From the NCBI GenBank assembly GCA_045538835.1, contig JAZQEF010000022.1, positions 26,002-90,001 on the forward strand: 64,000 bases of DNA, given 5' to 3'. The position numbers and the translations under genes are program-made. Shown here piece by piece: positions 1-8,932 of the stretch; position 1 is the stretch's first letter; every line of letters begins with the position of its first letter. The DNA is from RGIG6165 sp045538835 (lineage in GTDB: Bacteria > Bacillota > Clostridia > Oscillospirales > Feifaniaceae). The notes under the pieces are model-generated. The model was not told where the DNA came from, did no database searches, and worked only from the letters and a program-made list of their open reading frames with translations.

Positions 1-218
1 AGTAAAACCACTATTCCAAATACAAATCCTAGCCAGGCACCCACCCTTCTTCCGCACAGTGCAGCACCGATTACTATTGGAATTAGTGCAAGTGCAGTAG
101 AAAACGGTCCAAAAAATGTTGTGTAGGCACTTATTAACTGTACCACTATTACAAGCGCAGTCATTACGGCAGCGAGTACCAAAGTCTGAGTAGACATTTT
201 ATTTTTTGTTGTTCCCAT
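1..218 (-). CDS. ECF transporter S component, N-terminal part (cut by window edge)
   Basis: An open frame starts at ATG 218 on the minus strand and leaves the window at base 1, so about 72 codons are visible. It begins MGTTKNKMSTQTLVLAAVM and continues with hydrophobic segments containing FFGPFSTALALIP and VIGAALCGRRVGAWLGF. This is the usual start of substrate-specific (S) subunits of energy-coupling-factor vitamin transporters, which are membrane proteins working with shared EcfA/A'/T subunits. An AGAGAGGAT ribosome site lies just upstream, and a TATAAT box lies at 255-260 on the same strand. The substrate cannot be told from this fragment. Confidence 0.7.
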   Translation of the reverse strand, partial: MGTTKNKMSTQTLVLAAVMTALVIVVQLISAYTTFFGPFSTALALIPIVIGAALCGRRVGAWLGFVFGIVVL

Positions 219-276
219 AAAAGTTTATCCTCTCTTATTTATGCGTTTTAAACCATTATAGCACAACTAAGTTAAT

Positions 277-1104
277 TTAAAAAGGGTATTCGTATTCAAA
301 AGATGCTTTTTTGGTTTCAAACGAAAAAAGAGTATGTCCGTCTTGCTCAAAATGATATGCTGCGCGGCAGACGGCACTCTCGCGAATGGTTCTGTTCATA
401 TTGCCGCTTACGGGAGCACGAAGCGGATGAGCATTTCTTTCAATAAGTCTGACTGATAGAGTGCGCTTGCCTTGGCGAATTACAATTTCGCCCTTTTCAA
501 TTTTCACCGCTTTTGCGCCAAGATAAGTTGCCAGACGGTATTCCTTCCCCTGCCACAGTATCACCCCTATCACACCGGTAAAACGAAATTTGCCCAGAGG
601 AATATCCGCCACGCTGAGCATCAGCGAGCCGCCATCAAAGAAACTCTGTGTCCATGTATACTGCTTTGGAAAGGAATGTCCCCTGTCCCCCTCAATATAT
701 CCGAGTGCGTCAGAAAATCGATAGTTTACACCGTTTATACACAGTTCTCCGTTTACTTTATGCCGCATACTCACGACGCTGTGACGGCACTCCATAAACG
801 GAACTAGGCAAAAGGGGCCCATAATGTCATACCTTAAGGGCGACAACTCATCAAAGCGAAGTGAGCCGACGGCTGTGTTTAGATTCAGTCTGATACCGTC
901 TTTTCCAAAATAGTTCTCTCCTACCGTGATGTTAAAATTGCCCTTTGGCTTTTTAAATTGCTCATACGGAAAGTCAATATTAAAAGAGCCTTCATCCGTA
1001 ATGAACTGAATAGAACTCTTTGAACCGTGAAGAGCAGGAATCACAGCCATCGTCTGCGTGTCGGACTGGCACTTGAAATACCAGCCGCAGAAAGAGTCAC
1101 GCAT
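277..1104 (-). CDS. Tocopherol cyclase-like family protein
   Basis: This 275-residue protein looks like the tocopherol cyclase-like family (Pfam PF14249). It starts MRDSFCGWYFKCQS, the typical opening in which a short Gly-Trp-Tyr-Phe-Lys stretch begins the beta-barrel. The central GYIEGDRGHSFPKQYTW (about residues 138-154) matches the family's GYIE-D-G-SFP-Y-W signature. Plant members close the tocopherol ring, but bacterial copies in anaerobes have no known quinol substrate and their role is unknown. There is no signal peptide. A GGGGAG site precedes the start. The gene reads alone on the minus strand, with the ECF gene downstream having its own -10 box. The family call is fairly sure; the function is not. 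Confidence 0.72.
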   Translation of the reverse strand: MRDSFCGWYFKCQSDTQTMAVIPALHGSKSSIQFITDEGSFNIDFPYEQFKKPKGNFNITVGENYFGKDGIRLNLNTAVGSLRFDELSPLRYDIMGPFCLVPFMECRHSVVSMRHKVNGELCINGVNYRFSDALGYIEGDRGHSFPKQYTWTQSFFDGGSLMLSVADIPLGKFRFTGVIGVILWQGKEYRLATYLGAKAVKIEKGEIVIRQGKRTLSVRLIERNAHPLRAPVSGNMNRTIRESAVCRAAYHFEQDGHTLFSFETKKASFEYEYPF

Positions 1105-1202
1105 ATCATCTCCCCTTTCGTTTACATATAATTATTTTCTTGTATTTTATAAAATATACAAGACTTGGGTATACTGCTTTTAAAAGATAAAAGGAGAGCA
1201 AT

Positions 1203-1637
1203 ATGATAGAACAGGATACAATTAAACTGCTTCGCGAATGCGATGCAGGCGTCAAGATGGGAACAAAGTCGATAGACGATGTCCTCAAATATGTTCATAG
1301 TGAAAAATTCAAAGAATACCTCACAAATTGCAAGAATGAGCATAACAAGTTGGAAAACGAAATAAAAGAACTTCTTGACAAATACGAGGACAACGGAAAA
1401 GAGCCAAACCCTATCGCAAAAGGTATGTCGTGGATGAAAACAAATATGAAAATCACGATGGACGACTCGGACAAGACGATAGCCGATCTGATGACGGACG
1501 GCTGTAATATGGGTGTTAAATCGCTCAACCGATATTTAAATCAGTACGAGGCGGCAGACGAAGTGTCAAAAGACATTGCAAAACGTCTTATTAATCTGGA
1601 AGAAAAACTTGCCGTTGATATTAGACAGTTCTTATAA
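1203..1637 (+). CDS. Small four-helix-bundle protein (DUF2383/ferritin-like type)
   Basis: A 144-residue, charged, all-helical protein with no signal peptide or membrane segment. Its pattern of four long amphipathic helices, with a first helix IKLLRECDAGVKMG and later NMGVKSLNRYLNQYEAA, resembles the DUF2383/PA2169 ferritin-like bundle family. Those proteins are mostly uncharacterised and sometimes stress-associated. A good AAAGGAGAGCAAT ribosome site precedes ATG 1203, and a strong terminator follows directly, so it is a single-gene unit. The metal ligands of true ferritins cannot be established by eye. The family assignment is tentative. Confidence 0.6.
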   Translation: MIEQDTIKLLRECDAGVKMGTKSIDDVLKYVHSEKFKEYLTNCKNEHNKLENEIKELLDKYEDNGKEPNPIAKGMSWMKTNMKITMDDSDKTIADLMTDGCNMGVKSLNRYLNQYEAADEVSKDIAKRLINLEEKLAVDIRQFL

Positions 1638-1669
1638 AAAAACTCGGTGATAAAACACCGAGTTTTTTT
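1636..1669 (+). terminator. Rho-independent terminator
   Basis: A perfect CTCGGTG/CACCGAG stem flanked by an A-run and a T-run directly follows the stop codon of the four-helix-bundle gene. Confidence 0.9.
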
Positions 1670-1698
1670 ATAATTCTATCTCAGTACTTTTTAATATA

Positions 1699-1727
1699 TA
1701 TACATCTAAATTAAAATGTGATATAAT
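1699..1727 (+). promoter_or_regulatory. Candidate sigma-A promoter of the polysaccharide cassette
   Basis: TATACA (1699-1704), a 17-base spacer and a perfect TATAAT (1722-1727) lie 46 bases upstream of the pyruvyl transferase start, in a very AT-rich stretch. Confidence 0.55.
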
Positions 1728-1773
1728 TTAAATAATACGTCCTATATTTCTAAAAATAAAGGAATTTTGTAAT

Positions 1774-2892
1774 ATGAAAATCAGATTGGTTACATTTCAT
1801 ACTCCTAAAAATTATGGTGCTGTTCTTCAGGCATTTTCTTTGATGTCATATTTAAAAAAAGTATCAGAAGATGTTAAAATCGTTGATTTTAATACCGAGC
1901 ATTTGAGAAACATGTACTCTATCATAAAAAAGCCTCATAGTATTAAAGAGTTTGTAAAAACTGCCATTGAACTGCAGTATTATCCAAAAAAGAAAAATAA
2001 ATTTATAAAATTCGAACGTTTTGTACAGGATAAACTGGCCTTAACAAAAAGATATAATTCATTTGCAGAATTGGAAAACGAAAACTGGGAGAATTGCATT
2101 TTCGTTACCGGTAGCGATCAGGTATTTAACCCGAACAGGATTGAAGATGAGCGCAAAGCTTTTTATCTTGATTTTGTACCGCAGAATTGCAAAAAAATAT
2201 CTTATGCTGCAAGTTTTGGCATTAACTTAATCCCCAAAGACAGAGAAGATGAAATAACCAAATATTTGAACACTTTCAAGGATATTTCTGTAAGAGAATC
2301 TTCCGGTATTGAAATAATAAAAAAACTAACCGGAAATGAAGCAACCGAAGTGTTAGATCCTGTGTTTTTAAACACTAAGGATTTCTGGGAAGCCAATAAA
2401 AAGACATACGGAAAAAAATTTGGCAACTATCTCTTATACTATAAATTGATGGATTCACCGGAAAGTGACAGAACAGCAATGGACATTGCAAAGAAAAAAG
2501 GTCTTCAATTGCTAATAATGGCTGACGGTCTTGTACGGAGAGTTAAGGGCAGAGTTTTAAGAAATGTCGGACCGCAGGAATTTCTTGATTTGATATCCGG
2601 TGCAGAGTTTGTTGTAACAGACTCTTTTCACGGGATTGCATTTTCACTCCTGTTTGGAAAACAGTTCGTTTTTTCGGATCCATCTCCGTTAACGGCAGAG
2701 AGAGGCTGCAATTTACTACTCAAAGCAGGAATATTAAAAGAAGCATATCTCAAAAGTTATGACTTAAATATACCAATTGATTACACTGAGGTAAATTCAA
2801 ATATATCAGCATATATAGCAAAGTCCCGTGAGTTTATCGAAAACACTCTGAAAAGTTTCAGTAATGAACAAGGAGAAAACTATGGACATTGA
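1774..2892 (+). CDS. Polysaccharide pyruvyl transferase family protein
   Basis: A 372-residue protein of the PF04230 family, which transfers pyruvyl groups from PEP to sugars of surface polysaccharides. The N-terminal TFHTPKNYGAVLQAFSL (about residues 8-24) and the C-terminal TDSFHGIAFSLLFGKQF (about 286-302) are the two hallmark motifs. It is first in a four-gene unit with a FrhB-like Fe-S protein (11-base overlap) and a polysaccharide deacetylase. This pairing with FrhB-like proteins is common in Clostridia and Bacteroidetes polysaccharide loci. The cassette is more AT-rich than neighbouring genes, which suggests acquisition. The real acceptor sugar is unknown. Confidence 0.85.
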   Translation: MKIRLVTFHTPKNYGAVLQAFSLMSYLKKVSEDVKIVDFNTEHLRNMYSIIKKPHSIKEFVKTAIELQYYPKKKNKFIKFERFVQDKLALTKRYNSFAELENENWENCIFVTGSDQVFNPNRIEDERKAFYLDFVPQNCKKISYAASFGINLIPKDREDEITKYLNTFKDISVRESSGIEIIKKLTGNEATEVLDPVFLNTKDFWEANKKTYGKKFGNYLLYYKLMDSPESDRTAMDIAKKKGLQLLIMADGLVRRVKGRVLRNVGPQEFLDLISGAEFVVTDSFHGIAFSLLFGKQFVFSDPSPLTAERGCNLLLKAGILKEAYLKSYDLNIPIDYTEVNSNISAYIAKSREFIENTLKSFSNEQGENYGH

Positions 2893-4006
2893 AAAGATTA
2901 ATAAAATATGCACCGGTTGCGGCGCATGTCTATCTGTGTGTCCTGAAGAGTGCATATCTCTCGAATGGGATGAAGAAGGTTTTTATTTCCCAAAAATTGC
3001 TCAAGATAAATGTATAAATTGCGGAAAATGTAACCGTGTTTGTCATGTTTTAAATCCGATGGATATCAACATCACAAAGAAATCTTTTTACGGTTTTTCC
3101 AAAGATGAAAGTATTCGAAATGCCAGCACGTCCGGAGGTGCATTTGCCGCACTTGCCAAGAATGTTATCGAAAAAGGCGGCAATGTTTACGGCGCACATT
3201 TTGATTATGAATCGTTACTGTTAAAGCACGCCGATTCTGATACCGTCGGTCTTGAAGCTTTACAAAAAAGCAAGTATATTGAAAGTTATATGGGCGACAC
3301 AATTCGAAGTGTACAAAGAGATCTCGATTACGGACGTCCTGTGCTTTTCTGCGGCACTCCCTGTCAAGTGAGTGGCCTAAAACACGCCATTAAGGATAAA
3401 AATAATTTGCTCCTGACAATAGATTTTATTTGTCATGGCATTCCCTCGTCCATGCTTTTTAAAGAACACCTAAATAAACTGACGAACAGGAAAATCAAAC
3501 AAATTGATTTTCGGCCCAAAGAGTTTGGATGGAGTGGGAAAAATCTTAAAGTTGAAACTGAACGCTCAGTCAGGGTAATTCCATACCGTATGGACAGTTT
3601 CTATTATGGATTTATGGCAGCAAATGTCATCCTAAGAAAGAGCTGTTATGACTGTAAATTCCGTGCCAAACATTATGCCGATATAACTATAGCAGATTTC
3701 TGGGGATATAAGGCAGTTAATAAAAAAATCAATGACGAAAAAGGAATATCTCTGCTGATAGCAAACAATGAAAAAGGTAACAAATCTGTTGAAGAACTGA
3801 AAAATTTTGAACTTACCCCTTTGGAGAACAGTTTTTCTGAATATGCTTTTGCAAAAAAAGATTACTCCGCTTCTGTCCCTGTCAGGGAAAAATTTTATAA
3901 GTTATATAAAAAGTACGGCTTTGAAAAAGCATCAAAAAAAACATATATGAAAAACAATCAAATTAAATGGTTGAAATATTATTTTAAAAAAATAATAGGT
4001 TTATAA
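2882..4006 (+). CDS. FrhB-like Coenzyme F420 hydrogenase/dehydrogenase beta-subunit family Fe-S protein
   Basis: A 374-residue cytoplasmic protein with two N-terminal 4Fe-4S motifs, Cys10/13/16/20 and Cys44/47/50/54, followed by the FrhB N- and C-terminal domains, which bind flavin in relatives. The C-terminal domain keeps a further Cys pair near SCYDCKFRAKH. In F420-independent bacteria these proteins sit in exopolysaccharide loci beside pyruvyl transferases and probably carry out a redox step on a sugar or polyprenyl intermediate. That role is inference. I chose ATG 2882 because AAGGAG at 2870-2875 is correctly spaced, whereas ATG 2864 has none. It overlaps the upstream stop by 11 bases. 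Confidence 0.82.
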   Translation: MDIEKINKICTGCGACLSVCPEECISLEWDEEGFYFPKIAQDKCINCGKCNRVCHVLNPMDINITKKSFYGFSKDESIRNASTSGGAFAALAKNVIEKGGNVYGAHFDYESLLLKHADSDTVGLEALQKSKYIESYMGDTIRSVQRDLDYGRPVLFCGTPCQVSGLKHAIKDKNNLLLTIDFICHGIPSSMLFKEHLNKLTNRKIKQIDFRPKEFGWSGKNLKVETERSVRVIPYRMDSFYYGFMAANVILRKSCYDCKFRAKHYADITIADFWGYKAVNKKINDEKGISLLIANNEKGNKSVEELKNFELTPLENSFSEYAFAKKDYSASVPVREKFYKLYKKYGFEKASKKTYMKNNQIKWLKYYFKKIIGL

Positions 4007-4007
4007 A

Positions 4008-4691
4008 ATGAAACAAATGAGAAATATTGCAAAAAAAATCCTGTGGAGTATTCCCTCATCTTTTATTCTTATGTTTCATCATGTAACAGACTGTCCGGAA
4101 TATACAAAGAGCAGTTGCATGATGAAAACAGAGAACTTTTACAAGTGTATTGATTTGCTGGACAACTATGACAGTCTCAAAAACATTGTAAAAAACCCCG
4201 GGGAAAAAAAGATTGCCGTCACATTTGATGACGGACTCTCCGATTTGTATACCATTGCCTATCCATATCTTAAATCTAAAAAAATCCCCTTTACCGTCTT
4301 TATCGCAACCGAACTTCTGGACACACCCGGTTATATAACAACAGCTCAGCTTATTGAGATGAGTATGGATGAACTTGTTACAGTGGGTTCACACGGAATC
4401 ACCCATAAAATACTGACTGAGTTGACAGACGATGAGAAAAAATACGAAATACGGGAATCCAAAAAGATTCTTGAGTCTTTAATAAAAAAAGACGTATTCT
4501 GCTTTGCATACTCGCACGGTCAGTACGATGCTGTGTGCCAAAAATATGCTTGTGTATATGATTTTTGTGTATCCACTGTAAAAAGACCCTTGAATTTCCT
4601 GACAAAAGGAAACAAAAAAGGAATTCCTCGAATTAATATAACCGATTCTACGTTGGAAATCGTGAAAGAAATTTGTTCAAAACAATCTTAA
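4008..4691 (+). CDS. Polysaccharide deacetylase (NodB homology domain)
   Basis: A 227-residue protein with the NodB-type carbohydrate esterase 4 fold. Motif 1 is TFDDG at residues 72-76 (catalytic and metal Asp). Motif 2 is SHGITH at 128-133, with the metal-binding His129 and His133. Such enzymes remove acetyl groups from N-acetylated sugars in cell wall or capsule. There is no clear signal peptide, though an N-terminal hydrophobic stretch (SIPSSFILMF) may anchor it. It starts two bases after the FrhB-like gene and is part of the same operon. The substrate is unknown. Confidence 0.82.
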   Translation: MKQMRNIAKKILWSIPSSFILMFHHVTDCPEYTKSSCMMKTENFYKCIDLLDNYDSLKNIVKNPGEKKIAVTFDDGLSDLYTIAYPYLKSKKIPFTVFIATELLDTPGYITTAQLIEMSMDELVTVGSHGITHKILTELTDDEKKYEIRESKKILESLIKKDVFCFAYSHGQYDAVCQKYACVYDFCVSTVKRPLNFLTKGNKKGIPRINITDSTLEIVKEICSKQS

Positions 4692-4706
4692 GAAAAGAGG
4701 TCAACT

Positions 4707-5390
4707 ATGAAAAAATTACTATCATTTCTACTCGTTTTTGTTATGTTGTTTTCTGTTGCCGCATGCGGAAATGACACAAATGTCCGCGGTGAGATAACAT
4801 ATAACACCCCCGATGTACAGCAAGAGCAGATAAAAGAGCCGGAACCCGAGTTTTCTTTAGGTACAACTGTGGGAAACACTTATGAAAATAAATTTATTGG
4901 TCTTGGAATCGAACTTGACAGCGATTGGTCGTTCAAATCAGATAAGGAAATCAGAGAGTTAAACAATATTGCAACTGACCTTTTGGGAGATGAGTACGAA
5001 GAAAAAATTCAAGATGCTGATCTGATATACGATATGTTTGCTCAAAACACTACCGATTTTTCCAACATTAATGTTATTCTGGAAAAACACGGCAAGGGAA
5101 AGTTTGATGAAGCAGCGCTGCTTAAATTGTTGGAAACGTGGCTTCCCGAAATTGAAGAAATGCTTACTTCTATGGGATTCCAGGATATCAAAGAATCCTA
5201 TGTTACAGTTACCGAAATTGACGGTAAACGTTTCCCGTCAACTATAATTCACAGTACTATCGGGGAGACAGATTTTTACCAGGTGCAAATATGCAAAAAG
5301 GTGGGCGAGTATCTCGCTACCATCACCATATCATCTTATGACGAGACAACATTAAAAAACATAACAGACCGTTTCTACGTAATAGACTAA
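4707..5390 (+). CDS. Putative lipoprotein of unknown function
   Basis: A 227-residue secreted protein with a lipoprotein signal peptide. The sequence is MKKLLSFLLVFVMLFSVAAC, with Cys20 as the lipidation site. The mature part is acidic and mixed alpha/beta, with no motif I recognise. It contains a repeated style of segment (ELDSDWSFKSDKEI, then YVTVTEIDGKRFPST) resembling small secreted proteins of gut Clostridia. It follows the deacetylase by 15 bases with a GAGG ribosome site and ends at a bidirectional terminator, so it is probably the last gene of the cassette. Its function is unknown. Confidence 0.75.
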   Translation: MKKLLSFLLVFVMLFSVAACGNDTNVRGEITYNTPDVQQEQIKEPEPEFSLGTTVGNTYENKFIGLGIELDSDWSFKSDKEIRELNNIATDLLGDEYEEKIQDADLIYDMFAQNTTDFSNINVILEKHGKGKFDEAALLKLLETWLPEIEEMLTSMGFQDIKESYVTVTEIDGKRFPSTIIHSTIGETDFYQVQICKKVGEYLATITISSYDETTLKNITDRFYVID

Positions 5391-5391
5391 T

Positions 5392-5424
5392 AAAAAACTC
5401 GGCGATTTCCCGCCGAGTTTTTTT
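5392..5424. terminator. Bidirectional terminator between convergent genes
   Basis: An ACTCGGCG/CGCCGAGT stem with an A-run on the left and a T-run on the right serves both the lipoprotein gene and purC. Its arms resemble those of the terminator at 1636-1669. Confidence 0.9.
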
Positions 5425-6106
5425 ATCTGTTAAGAATGAGTTTTGTGAGTTCTACGGGTTCAACAATCTTGCCGTCCTTATAAACACGCATATTGCCTGA
5501 TGCAATCTCGTCAATAAGAATAACTTCATCATTGTTGTAACCGAATTCAAACTTGATATCCCAAAGGTCAAGACCGATAGACTTCAAGTCATCAGCAACG
5601 ATCTTTGTTATCTTGAGAGTCTGCTCCTTCATGCTTTCAAACATAGCGGGTGTCATTACACCGAGTGCCGCAAGACCTTCACCCGTAACAAGCGGATCGC
5701 CCTTAGCGTCATTTTTAAACGTACATTCAACATAGCCGCCCTCAAGAATGGTACCGTCCTCAATATATTCACCGTATCTGCGGATAAAACTGCCTGTAGC
5801 TACAAGACGACAGATAACTTCAAGACCATGACCGAAAACAGTTGCAGGAAGAACTTCCATGGTAGCATCTTCCACATTTGCAGAAACATAATGAGTCTTT
5901 ATGCCTGCTTTTTTGAGAAGTTCAAAATAGTGTATGGATGTTTCAAGGTTTGCCTTGCCTATACCTTCAATAGTAAGACCGACACTGTTTTCACCCGGAT
6001 CGAACACACCGTCTTTACCCGTGCAATCGTCCTTAAACTTGAGCATTACATTGCCATTGTCAAGACTGTATACGTCCTTTGTTTTACCTTCGTAAATCTT
6101 TTTCAT
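5423..6106 (-). CDS. purC: Phosphoribosylaminoimidazole-succinocarboxamide synthase
   Basis: PurC (SAICAR synthetase, 227 residues, normal length) joins aspartate to CAIR with ATP in de novo purine synthesis. The start MKKIYEGKTKDVY is the family's ATP-binding opening, and the CRLVATGSFIRRYG and FEFGYNNDEVILIDEI segments match conserved nucleotide- and Mg-binding regions. I chose ATG 6106 because AGGAAG precedes it. Upstream codons to 6148 lack a site and fall in the leader. It has its own promoter at 6154-6182. No other pur genes are nearby, so it stands outside a pur operon here. Confidence 0.95.
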   Translation of the reverse strand: MKKIYEGKTKDVYSLDNGNVMLKFKDDCTGKDGVFDPGENSVGLTIEGIGKANLETSIHYFELLKKAGIKTHYVSANVEDATMEVLPATVFGHGLEVICRLVATGSFIRRYGEYIEDGTILEGGYVECTFKNDAKGDPLVTGEGLAALGVMTPAMFESMKEQTLKITKIVADDLKSIGLDLWDIKFEFGYNNDEVILIDEIASGNMRVYKDGKIVEPVELTKLILNR

Positions 6107-6153
6107 CTGAAGCACTTCCTTTTTTTCTATGTATGGAATTAAAAACAAAATGT

Positions 6154-6182
6154 ATTATAACACACATTTTTTTATTTGTATA
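6154..6182 (-). promoter_or_regulatory. Candidate purC promoter
   Basis: On the minus strand TATACA, a 17-base spacer and a perfect TATAAT sit about 48 bases before the purC start codon, in an AT-rich leader. Confidence 0.55.
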
Positions 6183-6225
6183 GATAAAAATATGATGATT
6201 GAAAAATATATTTTTAGATGTTTAT

Positions 6226-7542
6226 TTATGATATTTTTACAACACGCAGGGTGTGTATTCCGTAGTACTCAAAGAGTTTTACGGCATCCTTGTCAATCCT
6301 CTCCCCGCATACGACTATAGGAATTGCGGGCGGACAGGAAACCGCCGCATCCGCAAGCACCCTGCCGATACAAAGAGAAACCGGAATTTCCTCCGATTGC
6401 GAAAAGAGCGCCTTTCTTATTGAAAGGACTTTTTCACACTTGTGCAACTGAGGTGCCGTTACAGTTATTTCTTGTCTTTTTGGTATACTGCAAAGCACTT
6501 TTTCAAGGTGCAAAAGTGCATCTTCTCCGATTTCGGGGGTGAGCATCATCACCGTATAGTCGGGATCGGAAAACTCACAGATAATACCCTGCTTTGCAAG
6601 ATATTTTGCAAGTTCCTCCCCCGTATATCCGTAGGATTTGGGGGCAAGTGTTATTTTCAGCACCTCACCACCCACTAAGGTGTAGCCCATTTTTACAAGC
6701 ATTTCTTTCAAAGACAAAACCGGCTTTGTAAAACTAACAAGTTTTCTGCCGTACTCTTCAAGATACTTATTTGCCGCATCAAGTGACTGCAAAATAAGGT
6801 ATGACGGACTTGTCGAAGCAAAAAGCGAGAGTGCATTTTCCGCCTGCTCACAGAACATTTTATCTGTATTCTTTGATATATGTAAATACGCGCCGCCCGT
6901 CAGAACGGGAAGTGTCTTGTGCGCCGAATCACAGCACATATCCGCTCCGAGCGCAATCGGATGGGCAGATTTGTCCAAAAAATTCAGATATGCCCCGTGA
7001 GCATTGTCCACAAGAAGCAAAACGCCGTATTTATGACAGACCTTTGCTATTTCCTCTATCGGAGATATATTTCCCAGATAGTCGGGGCTTGTTACGTATA
7101 CTGCAATCGGTTTGTTTTCAGCAAGATAATTCTCCAAAAAATCTGCCGTGATTTTGCAGGTTAGTATACCCTCATTTTCGTCGCAGAGCCAGTCAACCTC
7201 AAAATCGCACAGCGCCGCCGCAGATATAAATGCCTTGTGAGCATTTCGCCCTGCCGCAATGAGCGGCCTTTTGCCCCACAGTTTTGCCAGATAAAGCATG
7301 GCGCGTATGCAGAGGGATGAACCCTCTGTCGAATAAAGCGTTTTTGCCGTGCCGAAAAGTGATGCGGCATTATCCTCACTCTGTTTTATAATGCCTTTTG
7401 CATTGTATAAAACATCTGCACCATCTATCTCGGTGATGTCAAATTTTTCAACCTCACCAATACCCTTGTGTCCGGGCATATGAAGGCGCAAAGTACCCTT
7501 TTTTTCGTATTCCTTTACAAAATCACAGATAGGTGTATTCAT
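6226..7542 (-). CDS. PLP-dependent Orn/Lys/Arg decarboxylase family protein
   Basis: A 438-residue fold-type I PLP enzyme of the short Gram-positive Orn/Lys/Arg decarboxylase group (SpeA/YaaO-like). HMPGHKG at about residues 21-27 is the family's opening motif. DNAHG (179-183) holds the cofactor-binding Asp, and the PLP lysine is Lys209 in DSAHKT. The C-terminal decarboxylase domain, ending ...YYGIHTLRVV, is present. It probably makes a polyamine precursor from a basic amino acid, but substrate cannot be read from sequence. Its ATG shares one base with the stop of the SCIFF maturase gene (TAATG), so the two are translationally coupled. Confidence 0.85.
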   Translation of the reverse strand: MNTPICDFVKEYEKKGTLRLHMPGHKGIGEVEKFDITEIDGADVLYNAKGIIKQSEDNAASLFGTAKTLYSTEGSSLCIRAMLYLAKLWGKRPLIAAGRNAHKAFISAAALCDFEVDWLCDENEGILTCKITADFLENYLAENKPIAVYVTSPDYLGNISPIEEIAKVCHKYGVLLLVDNAHGAYLNFLDKSAHPIALGADMCCDSAHKTLPVLTGGAYLHISKNTDKMFCEQAENALSLFASTSPSYLILQSLDAANKYLEEYGRKLVSFTKPVLSLKEMLVKMGYTLVGGEVLKITLAPKSYGYTGEELAKYLAKQGIICEFSDPDYTVMMLTPEIGEDALLHLEKVLCSIPKRQEITVTAPQLHKCEKVLSIRKALFSQSEEIPVSLCIGRVLADAAVSCPPAIPIVVCGERIDKDAVKLFEYYGIHTLRVVKIS

Positions 7543-8915
7543 TATTCTCCACCAAGTGTCTTTGCCGCTTCAAGCATAATGGCACATTCCATACGCTTGC
7601 GGAAAAGTTCACAACCGTGTTTATATACGCCCTTGACGGAGCCTGTCGAATGATATGCATTTGCCGCACAGCCGCCCGAGCAGTACAGCCTTGCCCAGCA
7701 ATCCTTACACTCGGGGCGCGAATATACGTTGCAGGAGGCAAATTCGTCCTGAATATCTGTGTTTGTCACGCCCTTCCACACATCGCCGAGTTTGAACTTT
7801 TCCTCACCCACAAACTGATGGCAGGGATAGAGATCACCCCACGGTGTGACAGCCATATACTCAGTGCCCGAGCCGCATCCCGAAATACGCTTATATATGC
7901 ACGGGCCACCCTTTAAATCGACCATATAATGATAGAAAGTAAAGGGATTCCCCTCACGGTGCTTTTTAAGCATAAGTTCTGCAAGTTTTTCATACTGCTC
8001 GAAAACTATCGGCATATCCTCGTCCGTCAGTGCTGACGGGTCACCCGGAGGACAGACAGCAGGCTCCATACTTAGTTCGGTAAACCCGAGTCTGAGCATT
8101 TCTTCAATATCCTTCAAGAAGTCGGGATTTGCGTGTGTGAATGTGCCGCGCATATAGTAATTCTTATTTTGGCGTGCCTTGACAAATTTCTGGAATTTGG
8201 GCACTATTTTTTCCCAGCTTCCGTTGCCTGCATAGTCCACACGAAAACGGTCATGCACTTCTTTACGACCGTCAAGACTGAGCACGACATTGCTCATCTC
8301 ACGGTTTGAAAATTCTATAACATCGTCATCAACAAGCACGCCGTTTGTTGTGAGTGTAAAACGGAAATTCTTATTTGCGTCTTTTTCTATTGTACGCGCA
8401 TATGCGACAAGTTGTTTGACAACATCGAAATTCATAAGCGGCTCGCCGCCGAAAAAGTCGACCTCAAGATTCCTGCGGCTGCCAGAGTTTTCAACCAAAA
8501 AGTCAAGAGCCCTCTTGCCCACTTCAAAGGACATCACCGCACGGTCGCCGTGGTACTTGCCCTGACTTGCAAAACAGTATGAGCAGTTCAGATTGCAGGT
8601 GTGAGCAACGTGCAGGCAGAGCGCCTTAACTATACCTGCGCTTCTCTCTTTAAGATCGCCCGCCATAGGGGCAAAAGTGTCTTTTGCAAAGAGTTTGCCC
8701 GCCTCTTTAAGCTCTTCAATCTGCTCAAAACATTCTGCAATGTCAGATGCGGTAACATCATCATATTTTTCCAATATGCCGGCAGTTATTTCTTCCCTGC
8801 CCTGACTTTCGTATTTTTCAATTATGTCGTATGCAACTTCATCAACGATATGGACTGAACCCGAATATATGTCCAGCACGATATTCATACCGCCGAGTTT
8901 GTAACAGTGTATCAT
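7542..8915 (-). CDS. scfB: SCIFF peptide radical SAM maturase
   Basis: A 457-residue radical SAM/SPASM enzyme that installs a thioether bond in the SCIFF peptide encoded just upstream (ranthipeptide maturation). The radical SAM cluster is Cys107/111/114 in CNLNCSYC. The C-terminal SPASM region has the Cys-rich segments CGSGTEYMAV, CNVYSRPECKDC and CSGGCAANAYH, for two auxiliary 4Fe-4S clusters. The N-terminus MIHCYKLGGMNIVLD is a peptide-binding RRE-like region. ATG 8915 is chosen for its GGGGAG site; an in-frame upstream codon at 8966 lies across the attenuator hairpin. The downstream decarboxylase is coupled by a TAATG overlap. Confidence 0.93.
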   Translation of the reverse strand: MIHCYKLGGMNIVLDIYSGSVHIVDEVAYDIIEKYESQGREEITAGILEKYDDVTASDIAECFEQIEELKEAGKLFAKDTFAPMAGDLKERSAGIVKALCLHVAHTCNLNCSYCFASQGKYHGDRAVMSFEVGKRALDFLVENSGSRRNLEVDFFGGEPLMNFDVVKQLVAYARTIEKDANKNFRFTLTTNGVLVDDDVIEFSNREMSNVVLSLDGRKEVHDRFRVDYAGNGSWEKIVPKFQKFVKARQNKNYYMRGTFTHANPDFLKDIEEMLRLGFTELSMEPAVCPPGDPSALTDEDMPIVFEQYEKLAELMLKKHREGNPFTFYHYMVDLKGGPCIYKRISGCGSGTEYMAVTPWGDLYPCHQFVGEEKFKLGDVWKGVTNTDIQDEFASCNVYSRPECKDCWARLYCSGGCAANAYHSTGSVKGVYKHGCELFRKRMECAIMLEAAKTLGGE

Positions 8916-8932
8916 TTTACTCCCCATTCTAC

